Position numbers and translations under genes: made by a program. From positions 33,797,969 to 33,861,968 of the forward strand of contig OX621253.1 in assembly GCA_951640165.1 (NCBI GenBank): a stretch of DNA of 64,000 nucleotides. The letters run 5' to 3'. The notes beneath the pieces are model-generated. The model was not told the origin of the DNA and made no database searches. It saw only the letters and a list, made by a program, of their open reading frames with translations. Below are positions 44,707 through 55,330 of this stretch, one piece after another. The number at the start of each line of letters is the position of its first letter. Within the stretch, counting starts at the first letter, position 1. The DNA is from Pseudoips prasinana. Lineage: Eukaryota; Arthropoda; Insecta; Lepidoptera; Nolidae.

Positions 44707-46818
44707 ATGCCGAAACCTGCGCGGGATGCCCTCGGGCATTTTGTGAAAAAAGGCCCTTCTCAGGGCCAACCCAAAGGCCCTTCTCAGGGCCAACCCAAAG
44801 GCCCTTCTCAGGGCCAACCAAAAGGCCCTTCTCAGGGCCAACGCGACGCTGAAGCGTCGAAGGAAGGCAGCGCCTTCTACGGCGGGAGGGAGGGCGATTT
44901 GTCGGACTCCGACATTGAGTCCGTTGGGTCGGATGCCAGTGCGATGGCGATCGAGGATCCTCGATCGCGATCGGCATCTAGGAAGCGGAGCTTCCTAAAA
45001 GTCGTGTCCGATGGGTCCTCGGGCTCAGGTTCAGCGAAGGGGCCCGGAAGGAGGGTCAAGTCCAGAAAGGCGACGACAGCGGCAGACACCCACGACGTGG
45101 GTCTAGCCGACGCCCAACGCGAGTTGGACCTGGCAAGGCGGGAACAGCTCCAGCAAGAGCTGGAGGAGCGGGTAGCGGCCAAGGAAGAACGGGCGCGCGT
45201 CACCCGTGCCAAGTCCGGGTACGGTGCGTCCAGCGTGCTGTACTCGGACCACTCCCTGGCCGAACTGAAGAGGATGGCCTTGGAGGACGAGGAGGCGATC
45301 GCGGAGGTCGCCGCCAAGTCCTCGCATCTGAAGGGGACTTTCCAGAAGTCCCTCAGATGCCGGGCCGCCAGCATGCGTGGCATCGTCGCGGAGCTGGTGG
45401 ACCGCAAGGCCAGCGATGAAACGCGGCAACTGCAGGCGAAGGTAGATCGCCTGCAGTCGGAGGTCAGCCAGCTGCACCTGAAGCTGGCTGAAGCCACGGC
45501 CCGGCCGTCGCAAGCCGAGCCCAGACCTGCGGCAGAGGTCCTCGCTCCCTCCTCCGGCCTGGAGGAAATCCTCCGCAAGGCTATGGCGGAGCAGAGGACA
45601 TTTGTTAGAGCCTGCCTAGCGGGCATCGAGGACCGGCTCCTGCCGGAGAAACGCCTCCGACCGCCGCTTGCAGCGGACAAGAGGCGAGAGGAGCCGGTGC
45701 CCACCTCACAGAGGGAGGACGCCCTTCTCCCTTCGACCACCCCGACCAACCAGCAGGGCTGGACGAGGGTGGTCGGCAAGGGGAAGGGCAAGGGCAAAAA
45801 GACGGCAGCTGCCGTCCCTGCCGTTCCCGCCACCACCACTCCCAGCCAGTCGCGGCCAGCTGGGAAAGGGAAGGGAAAGGGGAAGAGCACCCCTCCAGCC
45901 CCAGCCGTCTCCGCCACCACCCCTGCCGGTCAGTCGTCAACTGGCAAGGGAAAGGGGAAGGGTTCGCCCCCAGCCGGTGCTAAGAGGAACCTAGTTCCTC
46001 CCAAGACCGCGGCCGTCGTGGTGACGCTCACCGCAGAGGCCGCGGAGCGGGGTGAGACGTACGCGTCCATGTTGGTGCGGGCGCGTGCCAATGCCGATCC
46101 CACCAAACTGGGAATCGGCAAAGTCTCATGCCGCAAGACACAGGCTGGGGCTCGTATATTCGAGTTCCCTGGTGCGGAGGGCGGCAAAAACGCGGACCTC
46201 TTCGCAGCTAAGCTGCAAGAGGTCATCGCAGACTCGGCGAAGGTGGCCAGGCCGGTAAAGTCGGCGGCCATTGAGGTGACGGATCTCGACGACTCCGTCA
46301 CCAAGGAGGAGGTGGTGGCAGCAATCGTAGCCATAGGGGGCTGCGAAGTCGCAGCGGTACAAGGCGGGGGCATCAGGCCCGGGCGCGGCGGCATGGGCGC
46401 AATTCGCCTGGAGTGCCCAGTCGCCGCTGCCAAAGCCGTCCTCGAGAAGGGACGGCTCGCCGTCGGGTTCAGCTCGGGTGCGGTCCGGGCACTTGAGGAC
46501 CAGCCTTTGCGGTGCTACAAGTGCTTCGGAATCGGCCACACCCGAGCCCTCTGTCCGTCCAGTGTCGACAGGACGGACAGCTGCTACCGCTGCGGCAAGG
46601 AGGGGCACAAAGCCGCCTCCTGCAAGGCCGCCACGCCGCACTGCGCGGTATGTGCCGCCAGTGGCCGCCCAGCGGGCCACATCATGAAGGGGAGGAATTG
46701 TAGTCCTCCCCTTAAGAAGGGCAAGGAACAGGCGCTGACCCGGCCTGTCGCTGCCACCGCCGTCCCAGTGGCTGGGACCTCGGCGGCCGTGGAGGAGAGG
46801 GGTGCGATGTCCGATTAA
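44707..46818 (+). CDS. ORF1 gag-like RNA-binding protein, A11 (703 aa)
   Basis: Intact. Four KGPSQGQ units, acidic DLSDSDIESVGSD stretch, SRSRSASRKRSF patch, coiled coils (DAQRELDLARREQLQQELE), GKGKGK linker with KKTAAAVPAV, C-terminal domain and three knuckles (CYKCFGIGHTRALC, CYRCGKEGHKAASC, CAVC...HIMKGRNC). It shares YGASSVLYSDHSLAELKRM with A14, pointing to a common sublineage. Ends in TAATG. Confidence 0.9.
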   Translation: MPKPARDALGHFVKKGPSQGQPKGPSQGQPKGPSQGQPKGPSQGQRDAEASKEGSAFYGGREGDLSDSDIESVGSDASAMAIEDPRSRSASRKRSFLKVVSDGSSGSGSAKGPGRRVKSRKATTAADTHDVGLADAQRELDLARREQLQQELEERVAAKEERARVTRAKSGYGASSVLYSDHSLAELKRMALEDEEAIAEVAAKSSHLKGTFQKSLRCRAASMRGIVAELVDRKASDETRQLQAKVDRLQSEVSQLHLKLAEATARPSQAEPRPAAEVLAPSSGLEEILRKAMAEQRTFVRACLAGIEDRLLPEKRLRPPLAADKRREEPVPTSQREDALLPSTTPTNQQGWTRVVGKGKGKGKKTAAAVPAVPATTTPSQSRPAGKGKGKGKSTPPAPAVSATTPAGQSSTGKGKGKGSPPAGAKRNLVPPKTAAVVVTLTAEAAERGETYASMLVRARANADPTKLGIGKVSCRKTQAGARIFEFPGAEGGKNADLFAAKLQEVIADSAKVARPVKSAAIEVTDLDDSVTKEEVVAAIVAIGGCEVAAVQGGGIRPGRGGMGAIRLECPVAAAKAVLEKGRLAVGFSSGAVRALEDQPLRCYKCFGIGHTRALCPSSVDRTDSCYRCGKEGHKAASCKAATPHCAVCAASGRPAGHIMKGRNCSPPLKKGKEQALTRPVAATAVPVAGTSAAVEERGAMSD
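44749..44844 (+). repeat. 24 bp coding repeat, 4 units
   Basis: Four unaltered hairpin-forming units. Confidence 0.85.
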
Positions 46819-46842
46819 TGGGAGTCGAACATCGCATCCTCC
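46797..46842 (+). promoter_or_regulatory. Stop-start hairpin with shortened loop (A11)
   Basis: Loop is 10 bases (46815-46824) because three bases are missing after TAATGGG. Arms pair as in other copies with two C-A type mismatches. Confidence 0.6.
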
Positions 46843-49800
46843 AGGCGAACACCAACCACTGCAGAGCGGCCCAGGATCTGCTGATGCAGACTGTGGCCGA
46901 GTGGTTGGTGGACGTGGCGGTGGTCGCCGAGCCGTACTCGGTGCCTGGCCGTTGGCTGGGTGATCGAGACGGCTTGGTGGCGTTGGTGTCGCGGCCTGCC
47001 ACGGACTCCCCTCCCCTCTCGCTTTTAGAGAGGGGTCCGGGATACGTGGCCGCCGCGTGGGGAGAAATAGCCCTGGTCGGGGTCTATTTCTCCCCAAACC
47101 GCCCTCTAAGGGACTTCGAGAATTTTCTCGAAGTCCTTACGGCAGTCGTCGGGAGGGCGGCACCACGTCAGGTCGTCGTAATGGGCGACCTGAACGCCAA
47201 GTCGGTGGCCTGGGGCAACCCGGCGGCGTCGTGCAACGTCCGGGGGCGCACCGCCGAATTTTGGTCGGCTTCGTGCGGTGTGTCCCTCCTGAACAGGGGG
47301 GATGTTCACACGTGTGTGCGGCAACGGGGAGGGTCAGTGGTGGACGTATCGTTCGCCACCCCCGTTCTAGCCGCCCGCGTCGTGAACTGGCGGGTGGAGA
47401 TGGTGGAGACCCTGTCGGACCACCGATATGTGCGGTTCGACATCTCCACCCAGAGCCCGCGGGGGATGGCCCGCTCGGGCCAATCTCCCTTCCCGCGGTG
47501 GGCTCTCACCCGCCTGGACCGGGAGGCAGCCCTGGAGGCAGCGTTCCTCGAGGACTGGCTCTCGCCCCCTGTGCAGGGCACGGACGTCGACGCCGCAGCG
47601 GTTCGGCTCCGGGGGTCCCTGACCGAGGTGTGCAATTCCAGCATGCCTCGGTCTCGCCGTCCGCCTCCCCGTCGCGCTGTTTATTGGTGGACGGCGGAGC
47701 TGGCGGCGCTCCGGGCCGCGTGCGTGGAGGCCAGGAGGGCCTACACGCGGAGTCGGCGGCGCACCAGCCGATGTCAGGCGGAGGAGGACCGCCTCTACGC
47801 CTCTTACGTAGAGGCAAAGACGGTCCTCAAGTCGGCAATGTGCGCCGCCGAAGACTCGGCAAAGGCCGAGATGCTGGAGGGACTCGACAGGGATCCGTTT
47901 GGGAGGCCATATAAGCTGGCGCGGAGCCAGCTGCGCCCTTATGGCCCCCCACTAACGGAGACCCTAGAGCCGGCGTTGCTGGATGGGGTGGTTCGGTCAC
48001 TGTTTCCGCGCAGGACCGAATTCACCCCACCAACGATGAACCCCCCACTGGGGGGGGTGGTGGCTTCGCCGGCGGAGGAGGTCCCTCCGGTTTCGGCGGA
48101 GGAATTTGGCGCGGGGGTTCTGTCCCTCCGCGCGAAAAAGACGGCCCCTGGACCGGATGGCGTCCCCGCACGGGTGGTGGCCATCGCGGCGTCCCTAATG
48201 GAGCAGAGGTTTCGGGACCTCTTCAGCGCTTGCCTGACGGCTGGGAGGTTCCCGAAGCTCTGGAAGGAGGGGCAGCTTTGCCTGCTCCGGAAGGAGGGAC
48301 GCCCGATGGACTCCCCCTCGGCATACCGGCCCATCGTTCTGCTTGATGAGGTCGGTAAACTGTTCGAGGGGATCCTCGCCACCCGGCTTAACAGCCATTT
48401 GCGGGAGGTAGGGCCGGACCTGTCGGACGCCCAGTTCGGCTTTCGACAAGGGCGTTCGACGGTCGACGCGGTGGCCCTACTCAGGGGCCAAGTAAAGGCG
48501 GCGGTCGAGGCTGGGGACGGAATGTTGGCGGTGTCGTTCGACATCGCCAACGCGTTCAACTCCGTGCCCCACTCGACCATATTGGAGGCACTCCGGTACC
48601 ACGGAGTGCCCCAATATCTGCGGGCGATCCTGGCCAACTACCTGGAGGACCGGGAGGTCCTCCTGGCGGACAAGACGGCCAGGATCAGGCGCTACGGCGC
48701 GGAGTCCGGTGTTCCACAGGGTTCGGTGCTAGGGCCCCTCTTGTGGAACATCGGATTCGATTGGCTCCTGCGGGGCACCCTCCTCCAGGGCACGAGTGTC
48801 ATCTGCTACGCGGATGACACTCTCCTCGTTGCCCGGGGGAGGGACTTTAGGGAGGCGGCCTGTCTGGCCTCAGCTGGCGGATCCTTAGTGGCAGGTAGGA
48901 TCCGCCAGCTTGGTTTGAGGGTGGCGCTGAACAAGACCGAGGCCGTGTTCTTTCACGGGCCTCGGCAGCGCTGCCCTCCTGACGCCCACATTGTGGTGGA
49001 GGGCGTCCGGATAGGGGTCGGGGCCCAGATGAAGTATCTGGGCCTCGTGCTGGACAGCAGATGGCGCTTCGGCCCGCACTTTAGCGGGCTGTCGACGCGC
49101 CTGCTGAAAGCCGCGGACGCCCTCTCATGGCTCCTCCCAAACCTGGGAGGGCCCAAGGAGCGATGCCGGCGCCTCTATGCCGGCATCCTCAAGAGTATGG
49201 CCCTGTATGGGGCACCCATCTGGGCGGACTCCCTCCACAGGAGGGAGAATGCAACCGCCATCCGCAGGCCCCAACGGGCCATTGCACAGCGGGTGGCGAG
49301 AGCCTACCGCTCAGTGGGCTTCGCGGCGGCGTGCGCTCTGGCCGGCACCCCTCCCTGGGAATTGGAGGCATGGGTGCTCGCCAGAGTGTACGAATGGGCG
49401 GCGCGGCGTAGGGCGCTGGGTGAGCGCCCCGCCGCGCAAGAGCGGGATGCCGTGCGGCGGGAGGCGAGGGACGCAATCGTCCTACACTGGACACGGGACC
49501 TCGCCTCCGCCACATTTGGACGCCGGACGCTGGACGCGCTCGGTCCAGTCCTGCGGGACTGGCTCGAGCGCCCCCACGGTTTCCTCTCTTTCCGTCTGGT
49601 GCAGGTGTTGTCCGGGCATGGCTGCTTCGGAACGCACCTGCATCGGATCCAGAGGGAGGAAACCCCGGCGTGCCACGACTGTGGAGCCGCGGAGGACACG
49701 GCGCAGCACACCCTCGAGGTGTGCCCAGCCTGGGCTGAGCTGCGCCGTGCCCTGACAGATGTGGTCGGAATGGACCTCTCACTTCCCAGTGTGGTGAACT

Positions 49801-49985
49801 CCATGCTGGGGAGTGAGGAGGCTTGGGCGGCGGTTGCCTCCTTTTGCGAGAATGTCATGTCGCAAAAGGAGGCGGCGGAGCGCGCGCGGGAGGATGATCC
49901 TCTCGCGCCGCCGCTCCGCAGGCGAAGAAGGGGTGGGAGACGGCGGTTGTACGATCGTCGCCTCCCTCCTTCTGGTGGTGATTAG
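46818..49985 (+). CDS. ORF2 endonuclease-reverse transcriptase, A11 (1055 aa)
   Basis: Begins MGVEHRIL, one residue shorter than the usual MGRVEHRIL because of a three-base deletion right after the start. All EN, RT and CCHC motifs are present (VVAEPY, GDLNAK, TLSDHRY, SFDIANAF, GVPQGSVLGPLL, YADD, CHDCGAAEDTAQHTLEVC). Distinctive changes are VASPAEEVPPVSAEEFGAGVL and VKAAVEAGDGML. The first of these blocks is also in A12, so the two are sisters. Confidence 0.92.
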   Translation: MGVEHRILQANTNHCRAAQDLLMQTVAEWLVDVAVVAEPYSVPGRWLGDRDGLVALVSRPATDSPPLSLLERGPGYVAAAWGEIALVGVYFSPNRPLRDFENFLEVLTAVVGRAAPRQVVVMGDLNAKSVAWGNPAASCNVRGRTAEFWSASCGVSLLNRGDVHTCVRQRGGSVVDVSFATPVLAARVVNWRVEMVETLSDHRYVRFDISTQSPRGMARSGQSPFPRWALTRLDREAALEAAFLEDWLSPPVQGTDVDAAAVRLRGSLTEVCNSSMPRSRRPPPRRAVYWWTAELAALRAACVEARRAYTRSRRRTSRCQAEEDRLYASYVEAKTVLKSAMCAAEDSAKAEMLEGLDRDPFGRPYKLARSQLRPYGPPLTETLEPALLDGVVRSLFPRRTEFTPPTMNPPLGGVVASPAEEVPPVSAEEFGAGVLSLRAKKTAPGPDGVPARVVAIAASLMEQRFRDLFSACLTAGRFPKLWKEGQLCLLRKEGRPMDSPSAYRPIVLLDEVGKLFEGILATRLNSHLREVGPDLSDAQFGFRQGRSTVDAVALLRGQVKAAVEAGDGMLAVSFDIANAFNSVPHSTILEALRYHGVPQYLRAILANYLEDREVLLADKTARIRRYGAESGVPQGSVLGPLLWNIGFDWLLRGTLLQGTSVICYADDTLLVARGRDFREAACLASAGGSLVAGRIRQLGLRVALNKTEAVFFHGPRQRCPPDAHIVVEGVRIGVGAQMKYLGLVLDSRWRFGPHFSGLSTRLLKAADALSWLLPNLGGPKERCRRLYAGILKSMALYGAPIWADSLHRRENATAIRRPQRAIAQRVARAYRSVGFAAACALAGTPPWELEAWVLARVYEWAARRRALGERPAAQERDAVRREARDAIVLHWTRDLASATFGRRTLDALGPVLRDWLERPHGFLSFRLVQVLSGHGCFGTHLHRIQREETPACHDCGAAEDTAQHTLEVCPAWAELRRALTDVVGMDLSLPSVVNSMLGSEEAWAAVASFCENVMSQKEAAERAREDDPLAPPLRRRRRGGRRRLYDRRLPPSGGD

Positions 49986-50307
49986 CGGGCGACAGGCGCG
50001 GGGGCGCCTTCGCTCGCATTGCACAAATCGCCACCATCGTCGGGCGGGAACGGCCGAGCACTCACGGTCGTTCCCGGGCCCCTCCACTTAGGGAGGGGCG
50101 TGCGGGCCCCGCTGTAAAGGCGGGCGGTCGTCGGTGGGGGACTGGACGTAAAGGCTGTGCCGGTTTCCCAGTCCTCCTCCACACAGACGATGCGGGAGTG
50201 CCGCTGGGTTATTTTAGTGGGTATGCCGGAATAGCCGGAGAGTCCCACATAACCCGTCCATCCCCCAATGGGCGGGTATGCGTAACGCATTTTTTCCCAG
50301 CGCAAAC
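49986..50307 (+). other. 3' UTR of A11
   Basis: Family A type, cacacagacg variant, complete terminal hairpins. Confidence 0.75.
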
Positions 50308-50333
50308 AAAAAAAAAAAAAAAAAGGTTAGGTT
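50308..50333 (+). repeat. Poly(A) plus telomeric spacer
   Basis: 17 A residues, then GGTTAGGTT, followed by GGGGA and truncated A12. Confidence 0.85.
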
Positions 50334-50338
50334 GGGGA

Positions 50339-52714
50339 CGGGGGTCCCTGACCGAGGTGTGCAACTCGAGCATGCCTCGGTCTCGCCGTCCGCCTCCCCG
50401 TCGCGCCGTTTATTGGTGGACGGCGGAGCTGGCGGCGCTCCGGGCCGCATGCGTGGAGGCCAGGAGGGCCTACACGCGGAGTCGGCGGCGCACCAGCCGA
50501 TGTCAGGCGGAGGAGGACCGCCTCTACGCCTCTTACGTAGAGGCAAAGACGGTCCTCAAGACGGCAATGTGCGCCGCCGAGGACTCGGCGAAGGCCGAGA
50601 TGCTGGAGGGCCTCGACAGGGATCCGTTTGGGAGGCCATATAAGCTGGCGCGGAGCCAGCTTCGCCCTTATGGCCCCCCACTAACGGAGACCCTAGAGCC
50701 GGCGTTGCTGGATGGGGTGGTTCGGTCGCTGTTTCCGCGCAGGACCGAATTCACCCCACCAACGATGAACCCCCCACTGGGGGGGGTGGTGGCTTCGCTG
50801 GCGGAGGAGGTCCCTCCGGTTTCAGCGGAGGAATTTGGCGCGGGGGTTCTTTCCCTCCGCGCGAAGAAGACGGCCCCTGGACCGGATGGCGTCCCCGCAC
50901 GGGTGGTGGCCATCGCGGCGTCCCTCATGGAGCAGAGGTTTCGGGACCTCTTCAGCGCGTGTCTGACGGCTGGGAGGTTCCCGAAACTATGGAAGGAGGG
51001 GCAGCTTTGCCTGCTCCGGAAGGAGGGACGCCCGGTGGACTCCCCCTCGGCATACCGGCCCATCGTTCTGCTCGATGAGGTCGGTAAACTGTTCGAGGGG
51101 ATCCTCGCCACCCGGCTTAACAGCCATTTGCGGGAGGTAGGGCCGGACCTGTCGGACGCCCAGTTCGGCTTTCGACAGGGGCGTTCGACGGTCGACGCGG
51201 TGGCCCTACTCAGGGGCCAGGTGCGGGAAGCGGTCGAGGCTGGGGACGGAGTGTTGGCGGTGTCGTTCGACATCGCCAACGCGTTCAACTCCGTGCCCCA
51301 CTCGACCATATTGGAGGCACTCCGGTACCACGGAGTGCCCCAATATCTGCGGGTGATCCTGGCCAACTACCTGGAGGACCGGGAGGTCCTCCTGGCGGAC
51401 AGGACGGCCAGGATCAGGCGCTACGGCGCGGAGTCCGGTGTTCCACAGGGTTCGGTGCTAGGGCCCCTCTTGTGGAACATCGGATTCGATTGGCTGCTGC
51501 GCGGCACCCTCCTCCAGGGCACGAGTGTCATCTGCTACGCGGATGACACTCTCCTCGTTGCCCGGGGGAGGGATTTTAGGGAGGCGGCCTGTCTGGCCTC
51601 AGCTGGCGGATCCTTAGTGGCAGGTAGGATCCGCCAGCTTGGTTTGAGGGTGGCGCTGAACAAGACCGAGGCCGTGTTCTTTCACGGGCCTCGGCAGCGC
51701 TGCCCTCCTGACGCCCACATTGTGGTGGAGGGCGTCCGGATAGGGGTCGGGGCCCAGATGAAGTATCTGGGCCTCGTGCTGGACAGCAGGTGGCGCTTCG
51801 GCCCGCACTTCAGCGGGCTGTCGACGCGCCTGCTGAAAGCCGCGGACGCCCTCTCATGGCTCCTCCCAAACCTGGGAGGGCCCAAGGAGCGATGCCGGCG
51901 CCTCTATGCCGGCATCCTCAAGAGTATGGCCCTGTATGGGGCACCCATCTGGGCGGACTCCCTCCACAGGAGGGAGAATGCAACCGCCATCCGCAGGCCC
52001 CAACGGGCCATTGCACAGCGGGTGGCGAGAGCCTACCGCTCAGTGGGCTTCGCGGCGGCGTGCGCTCTGGCCGGCACCCCTCCCTGGGAATTGGAGGCAT
52101 GGGTGCTCGCCAGAGTGTACGAATGGGCGGCGCGGCGTAGGGCGCTGGGTGAGCGCCCCGCCGCGCAAGAGCGGGATGCCGTGCGGCGGGAGGCGAGGGA
52201 CGCAATCGTCCTACACTGGACACGGGACCTCGCCTCCGCCACATTTGGACGCCGGACGCTGGACGCGCTCGGTCCAGTCCTGCGGGACTGGCTCGAGCGC
52301 CCCCACGGTTTCCTCTCTTTCCGTCTGGTGCAGGTGTTGTACGGGCATGGCTGCTTCGGAACGCACCTGCATCGGATCCAGAGGGAGGAAACCCCGGCGT
52401 GCCACGACTGTGGAGCCGCGGAGGACACGGCGCAGCACACCCTCGAGGTGTGCCCAGCCTGGGCTGAGCTGCGCCGTGCCCTGACAGATGTGGTCGGAAT
52501 GGACCTCTCACTTCCCAGTGTGGTGAACTCCATGCTGGGGAGTGAGGAGGCTTGGGCGGCGGTTGCCTCCTTTTGCGAGAATGTCATGTCGCAAAAGGAG
52601 GTGGCGGAGCGCGCGCGGGAGGACGATCCTCTCGCGCCACCTCTCCGCAGGCGAAGGAGGGGTGGGAGAAGGCGGTTGTACGACCGTCGCCTCCCACCCT
52701 CTGGTGGTGATTAG
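50339..52714 (+). pseudogene. ORF2 C-terminal 791 codons, A12
   Basis: Open from about residue 266 (RGSLTEVCNSS) to the normal TAG. The whole RT and CCHC finger are present; the endonuclease is gone. It reads QVLYGHGCF where all other family A copies have QVLSGHGCF, and VASLAEEV for VASPAEEV of A11. Confidence 0.87.
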
Positions 52715-53036
52715 CGGGCGATAGGCGCGGGGGCGCCTTCGCTCGCATTGCACAAATCGCCACCATCGTCGGGCGGGAACGGCCGAGCACTCACGGTCGT
52801 TCCCGGGCCCCTCCACTTAGGGAGGGGCGTGCGGGCCCCGCTGTAAAGGCGGGCGGTCGTCGGTGGGGGACTGGACGTAAAGGCTGTGCCGGTTTCCCAG
52901 TCCTCCTCCAAATAGACGATGCGGGAGTGCCGCTGGGTTATTTTAGTGGGTATGCCGGAGTAGCCGGAGAGTCCCACATAACCCGTCCATCCCCCAATGG
53001 GCGGGTATGCGTAACGCATTTTTTCCCAGCGCAAAC
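52715..53036 (+). other. 3' UTR of A12
   Basis: Family A type, caaatagacg variant, with a C-to-T change in the first bases (gggcgatagg). Confidence 0.75.
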
Positions 53037-53063
53037 AAAAAAAAAAAAAAAAAAGGTTAGGTT
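53037..53063 (+). repeat. Poly(A) plus telomeric spacer
   Basis: 18 A residues, then GGTTAGGTT. Confidence 0.85.
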
Positions 53064-53215
53064 GGGGAACCACCCCACAGTGCTTGCGTCCACGTCGCGT
53101 TCCCCGGAAACGTCCCAGTTCTGACCACCGTAACGGAGTGGCAGACTGGGAACGGCTAAAGTGCACTGTGCATCGTAGCGATCTTATTGCCTGGAAGCTA
53201 CGAACTTGAACGGAA
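53064..53215 (+). other. 5' UTR of A13
   Basis: Same fold as A6, with GGGAACGG for GGGTACGG after the long hairpin. Confidence 0.65.
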
Positions 53216-55330
53216 ATGCCTAAACCCGCGCGGGATGCCCTCGGGCATTTCAAAAAAAAAGGCCCTTCTCAGGGCCAAACCAAAGGCCCTTCTCAGGGCC
53301 AACCAAAAGGCCCTTCTCAGGGCCAACCAAAAGGCCCTTCTCAGGGCCAACGCGACGCGTCGGCGTCGAACGAAGGCAGAGCCTTCTACGGCGGGAGGGT
53401 GGGTGATATGTCGGACGACTCCGACATTGAGTCCATTGCCTCTGATGCCGATTCGATGACGATCGATGATTGTCGATCGCGATCGGCATCAAGGAAGCGA
53501 AAGGACTTCCTGAAAGACGGGTCGGATGGATCCTCGACATCGGGCTCAACGAAGAAGCCTAATAAGAAGGCCCAAAAGACAATGGCGGACACCCACGATG
53601 TGGGTTTGGCAGACGCCCAGCGCCAGTTGAACTTGGCTCAGCGGGAGCGGCTCCAACAAGACTTGGAGGAGCAGGTGGCGGCTAGGGAGGAACGGGCGCG
53701 CGTTGCCCGGGCCAAGTCCGGGTACGGGGCGTCCCGTATTCTGTACGCGGACCACTCCCTGGCTGAACTGAAGCGGATGGCCGTGGAGGACGAGGAGGTA
53801 ATCGTCGAGGTTGCCACCAAGTCCTCCCACCTAAAAGGGACTTTTCAGAAGTCCCTTAAATGCCGGGCCGCCAGCATGCGGGGCATCGTCGATGAGCTGG
53901 TGGACCGCAAGGCCAGTGACGAGTCGCGGCAACTGCAGGTGAAAGTGGATCGCCTGCAGTCTGAGGTAAGCCAGCTGCACCAAAAGCTGGCTGAAGCCAC
54001 GGCCCGGCCATCCGAAGCTGAGCCCAGACCTGCGGCAGAGGGCCCCGCCCTCTCCTCCGGCCTTGAGGACGTCCTCCGCAAGGTTATGGCGGAGGAGAGG
54101 GCGTTTGTTCGTTCCTGCCTGGCGGGAATAGAGGACCGGCTCCTGCCGGCGAAAGTCGTCCGACCGCCGCTTGCGGCGGACAGAAGGCGAGAGGAGCCGG
54201 TGCCTAGCTCCTCGAGGGAGGACGCCCTTCTCCCTTCCACCACCCCGACCAACCAGCAGGGCTGGATGAAGGTGGTCGGTAAGGGGAAGGGCAAGGGCAA
54301 AGGGACGGCAGCTGTCGTCCCTGCCGTTCCCGCCACCACCACTCCCAGCCAGTCGCAGCCGACTGGCAAAGGGAAAGGGAAGGGGAAGGGGAAGAGAACC
54401 CCTCCAGCCCCAGCCGTCCCCACCACCACCCCTGCTGGTCAGTCGACCGGCACGGGAAAGGGGAAAGGGAAGAGTTCCCCCCCAGCCGGTGCCAAGAGGA
54501 ACCTGGTTCCTCCCAAAACCGCAGCCGTCGTGATGACGCTCACCGCGGAGGCTGCGGAGCGGGGCGAGACATACGCGTCCGTAATGTTGCGGGCGCGTGC
54601 CAATGCCGATCCAACCAAACTGGGGATCGGCAAAGTCTCGTGCCGCCGGACACAGGCTGGGGCTCGTATCTTCGAGTTCCCCGGTGCTGAGGGCGGGAAA
54701 CACGCCGACCTCTTCGCAGCTAAGCTGCAAGAGGTCATTGCGGACGCGGCGAAGGTGGCCAGGCCGGTGAAGTCGGCGGCCATCGAGGTGACGGATCTGG
54801 ACGACTCCGTCACCAAGGAGGAGGTGGTGGCAGCAGTCGCAGCCATTGGGGGCTGCACAGTCGCAGCGGTACAGGGCGGGGGCATCAGGCCCGGGCGTGG
54901 CGGCATGGGCACCATTCGCCTAGAGTGCCCAGTCGCCGCTGCCAAAGCCGTCCTTGAAAAGGGACGGCTAGCCGTCGGCTTCAGCTCGGGTGCGGTCCGG
55001 GCACTTGAGGCCCAGCCGCTGAGGTGCTACAAGTGCTTCGGCATTGGCCACACCCGAGCCCTCTGTCCATCCACTGTCGACAGGACGGACAGTTGTTACC
55101 GCTGCGGCAAGGAGGGCCACAAGTCCGCCTCCTGCATGGCCGCCGCACCGCACTGCGCAGTTTGTGCCGCCAGTGGCCGCCCTGCGGGCCATATAATGAA
55201 GGGGAGGAATTGCAGTCCTCCCCTTAAGAAGGGCAAAGTTCAGGCGCCGACCCGGCCTGTCGCTGCCACCGCCACCCCAGTAGCTGGGACCTCAGCGGCT
55301 GTGGAGGAGGAGGGTGCGATGTTCGATTAA
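53216..55330 (+). CDS. ORF1 gag-like RNA-binding protein, A13 (704 aa)
   Basis: Intact. MPKPARDALGHFKKK, four KGPSQGQ units (the first followed by Thr instead of Pro), acidic DMSDDSDIESIASD, SRSRSASRKRKDF, then a stretch unlike most copies (STKKPNKKAQKTMADTHDVG). Coiled coils (DAQRQLNLAQRERLQQDLE), GKGKGK linker, C-terminal domain (VMTLTAEAAERGETYASVML, shared with A10) and three normal knuckles. Ends in TTCGATTAATG, part of a perfect stop-start hairpin. Confidence 0.9.
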   Translation: MPKPARDALGHFKKKGPSQGQTKGPSQGQPKGPSQGQPKGPSQGQRDASASNEGRAFYGGRVGDMSDDSDIESIASDADSMTIDDCRSRSASRKRKDFLKDGSDGSSTSGSTKKPNKKAQKTMADTHDVGLADAQRQLNLAQRERLQQDLEEQVAAREERARVARAKSGYGASRILYADHSLAELKRMAVEDEEVIVEVATKSSHLKGTFQKSLKCRAASMRGIVDELVDRKASDESRQLQVKVDRLQSEVSQLHQKLAEATARPSEAEPRPAAEGPALSSGLEDVLRKVMAEERAFVRSCLAGIEDRLLPAKVVRPPLAADRRREEPVPSSSREDALLPSTTPTNQQGWMKVVGKGKGKGKGTAAVVPAVPATTTPSQSQPTGKGKGKGKGKRTPPAPAVPTTTPAGQSTGTGKGKGKSSPPAGAKRNLVPPKTAAVVMTLTAEAAERGETYASVMLRARANADPTKLGIGKVSCRRTQAGARIFEFPGAEGGKHADLFAAKLQEVIADAAKVARPVKSAAIEVTDLDDSVTKEEVVAAVAAIGGCTVAAVQGGGIRPGRGGMGTIRLECPVAAAKAVLEKGRLAVGFSSGAVRALEAQPLRCYKCFGIGHTRALCPSTVDRTDSCYRCGKEGHKSASCMAAAPHCAVCAASGRPAGHIMKGRNCSPPLKKGKVQAPTRPVAATATPVAGTSAAVEEEGAMFD
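53258..53353 (+). repeat. 24 bp coding repeat, 4 units
   Basis: Spacer after the first unit reads AAACCAAA; hairpin arms unchanged. Confidence 0.85.

Larger units (their letters stand above)
44549..50324 (+). mobile_element. A11: complete family A element, both ORFs open
   Basis: 5776 bp, inserted directly behind the family C poly(A). 5' UTR 44549-44706, ORF1 44707-46818, ORF2 46818-49985, 3' UTR 49986-50307, poly(A) 50308-50324. Confidence 0.9.
50334..53054 (+). mobile_element. A12: 5'-truncated family A element with GGGGA at its start
   Basis: GGGGA (50334-50338), then ORF2 from CGGGGGTCCCTGACC. 3' UTR 52715-53036, poly(A) 53037-53054. Confidence 0.85.
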
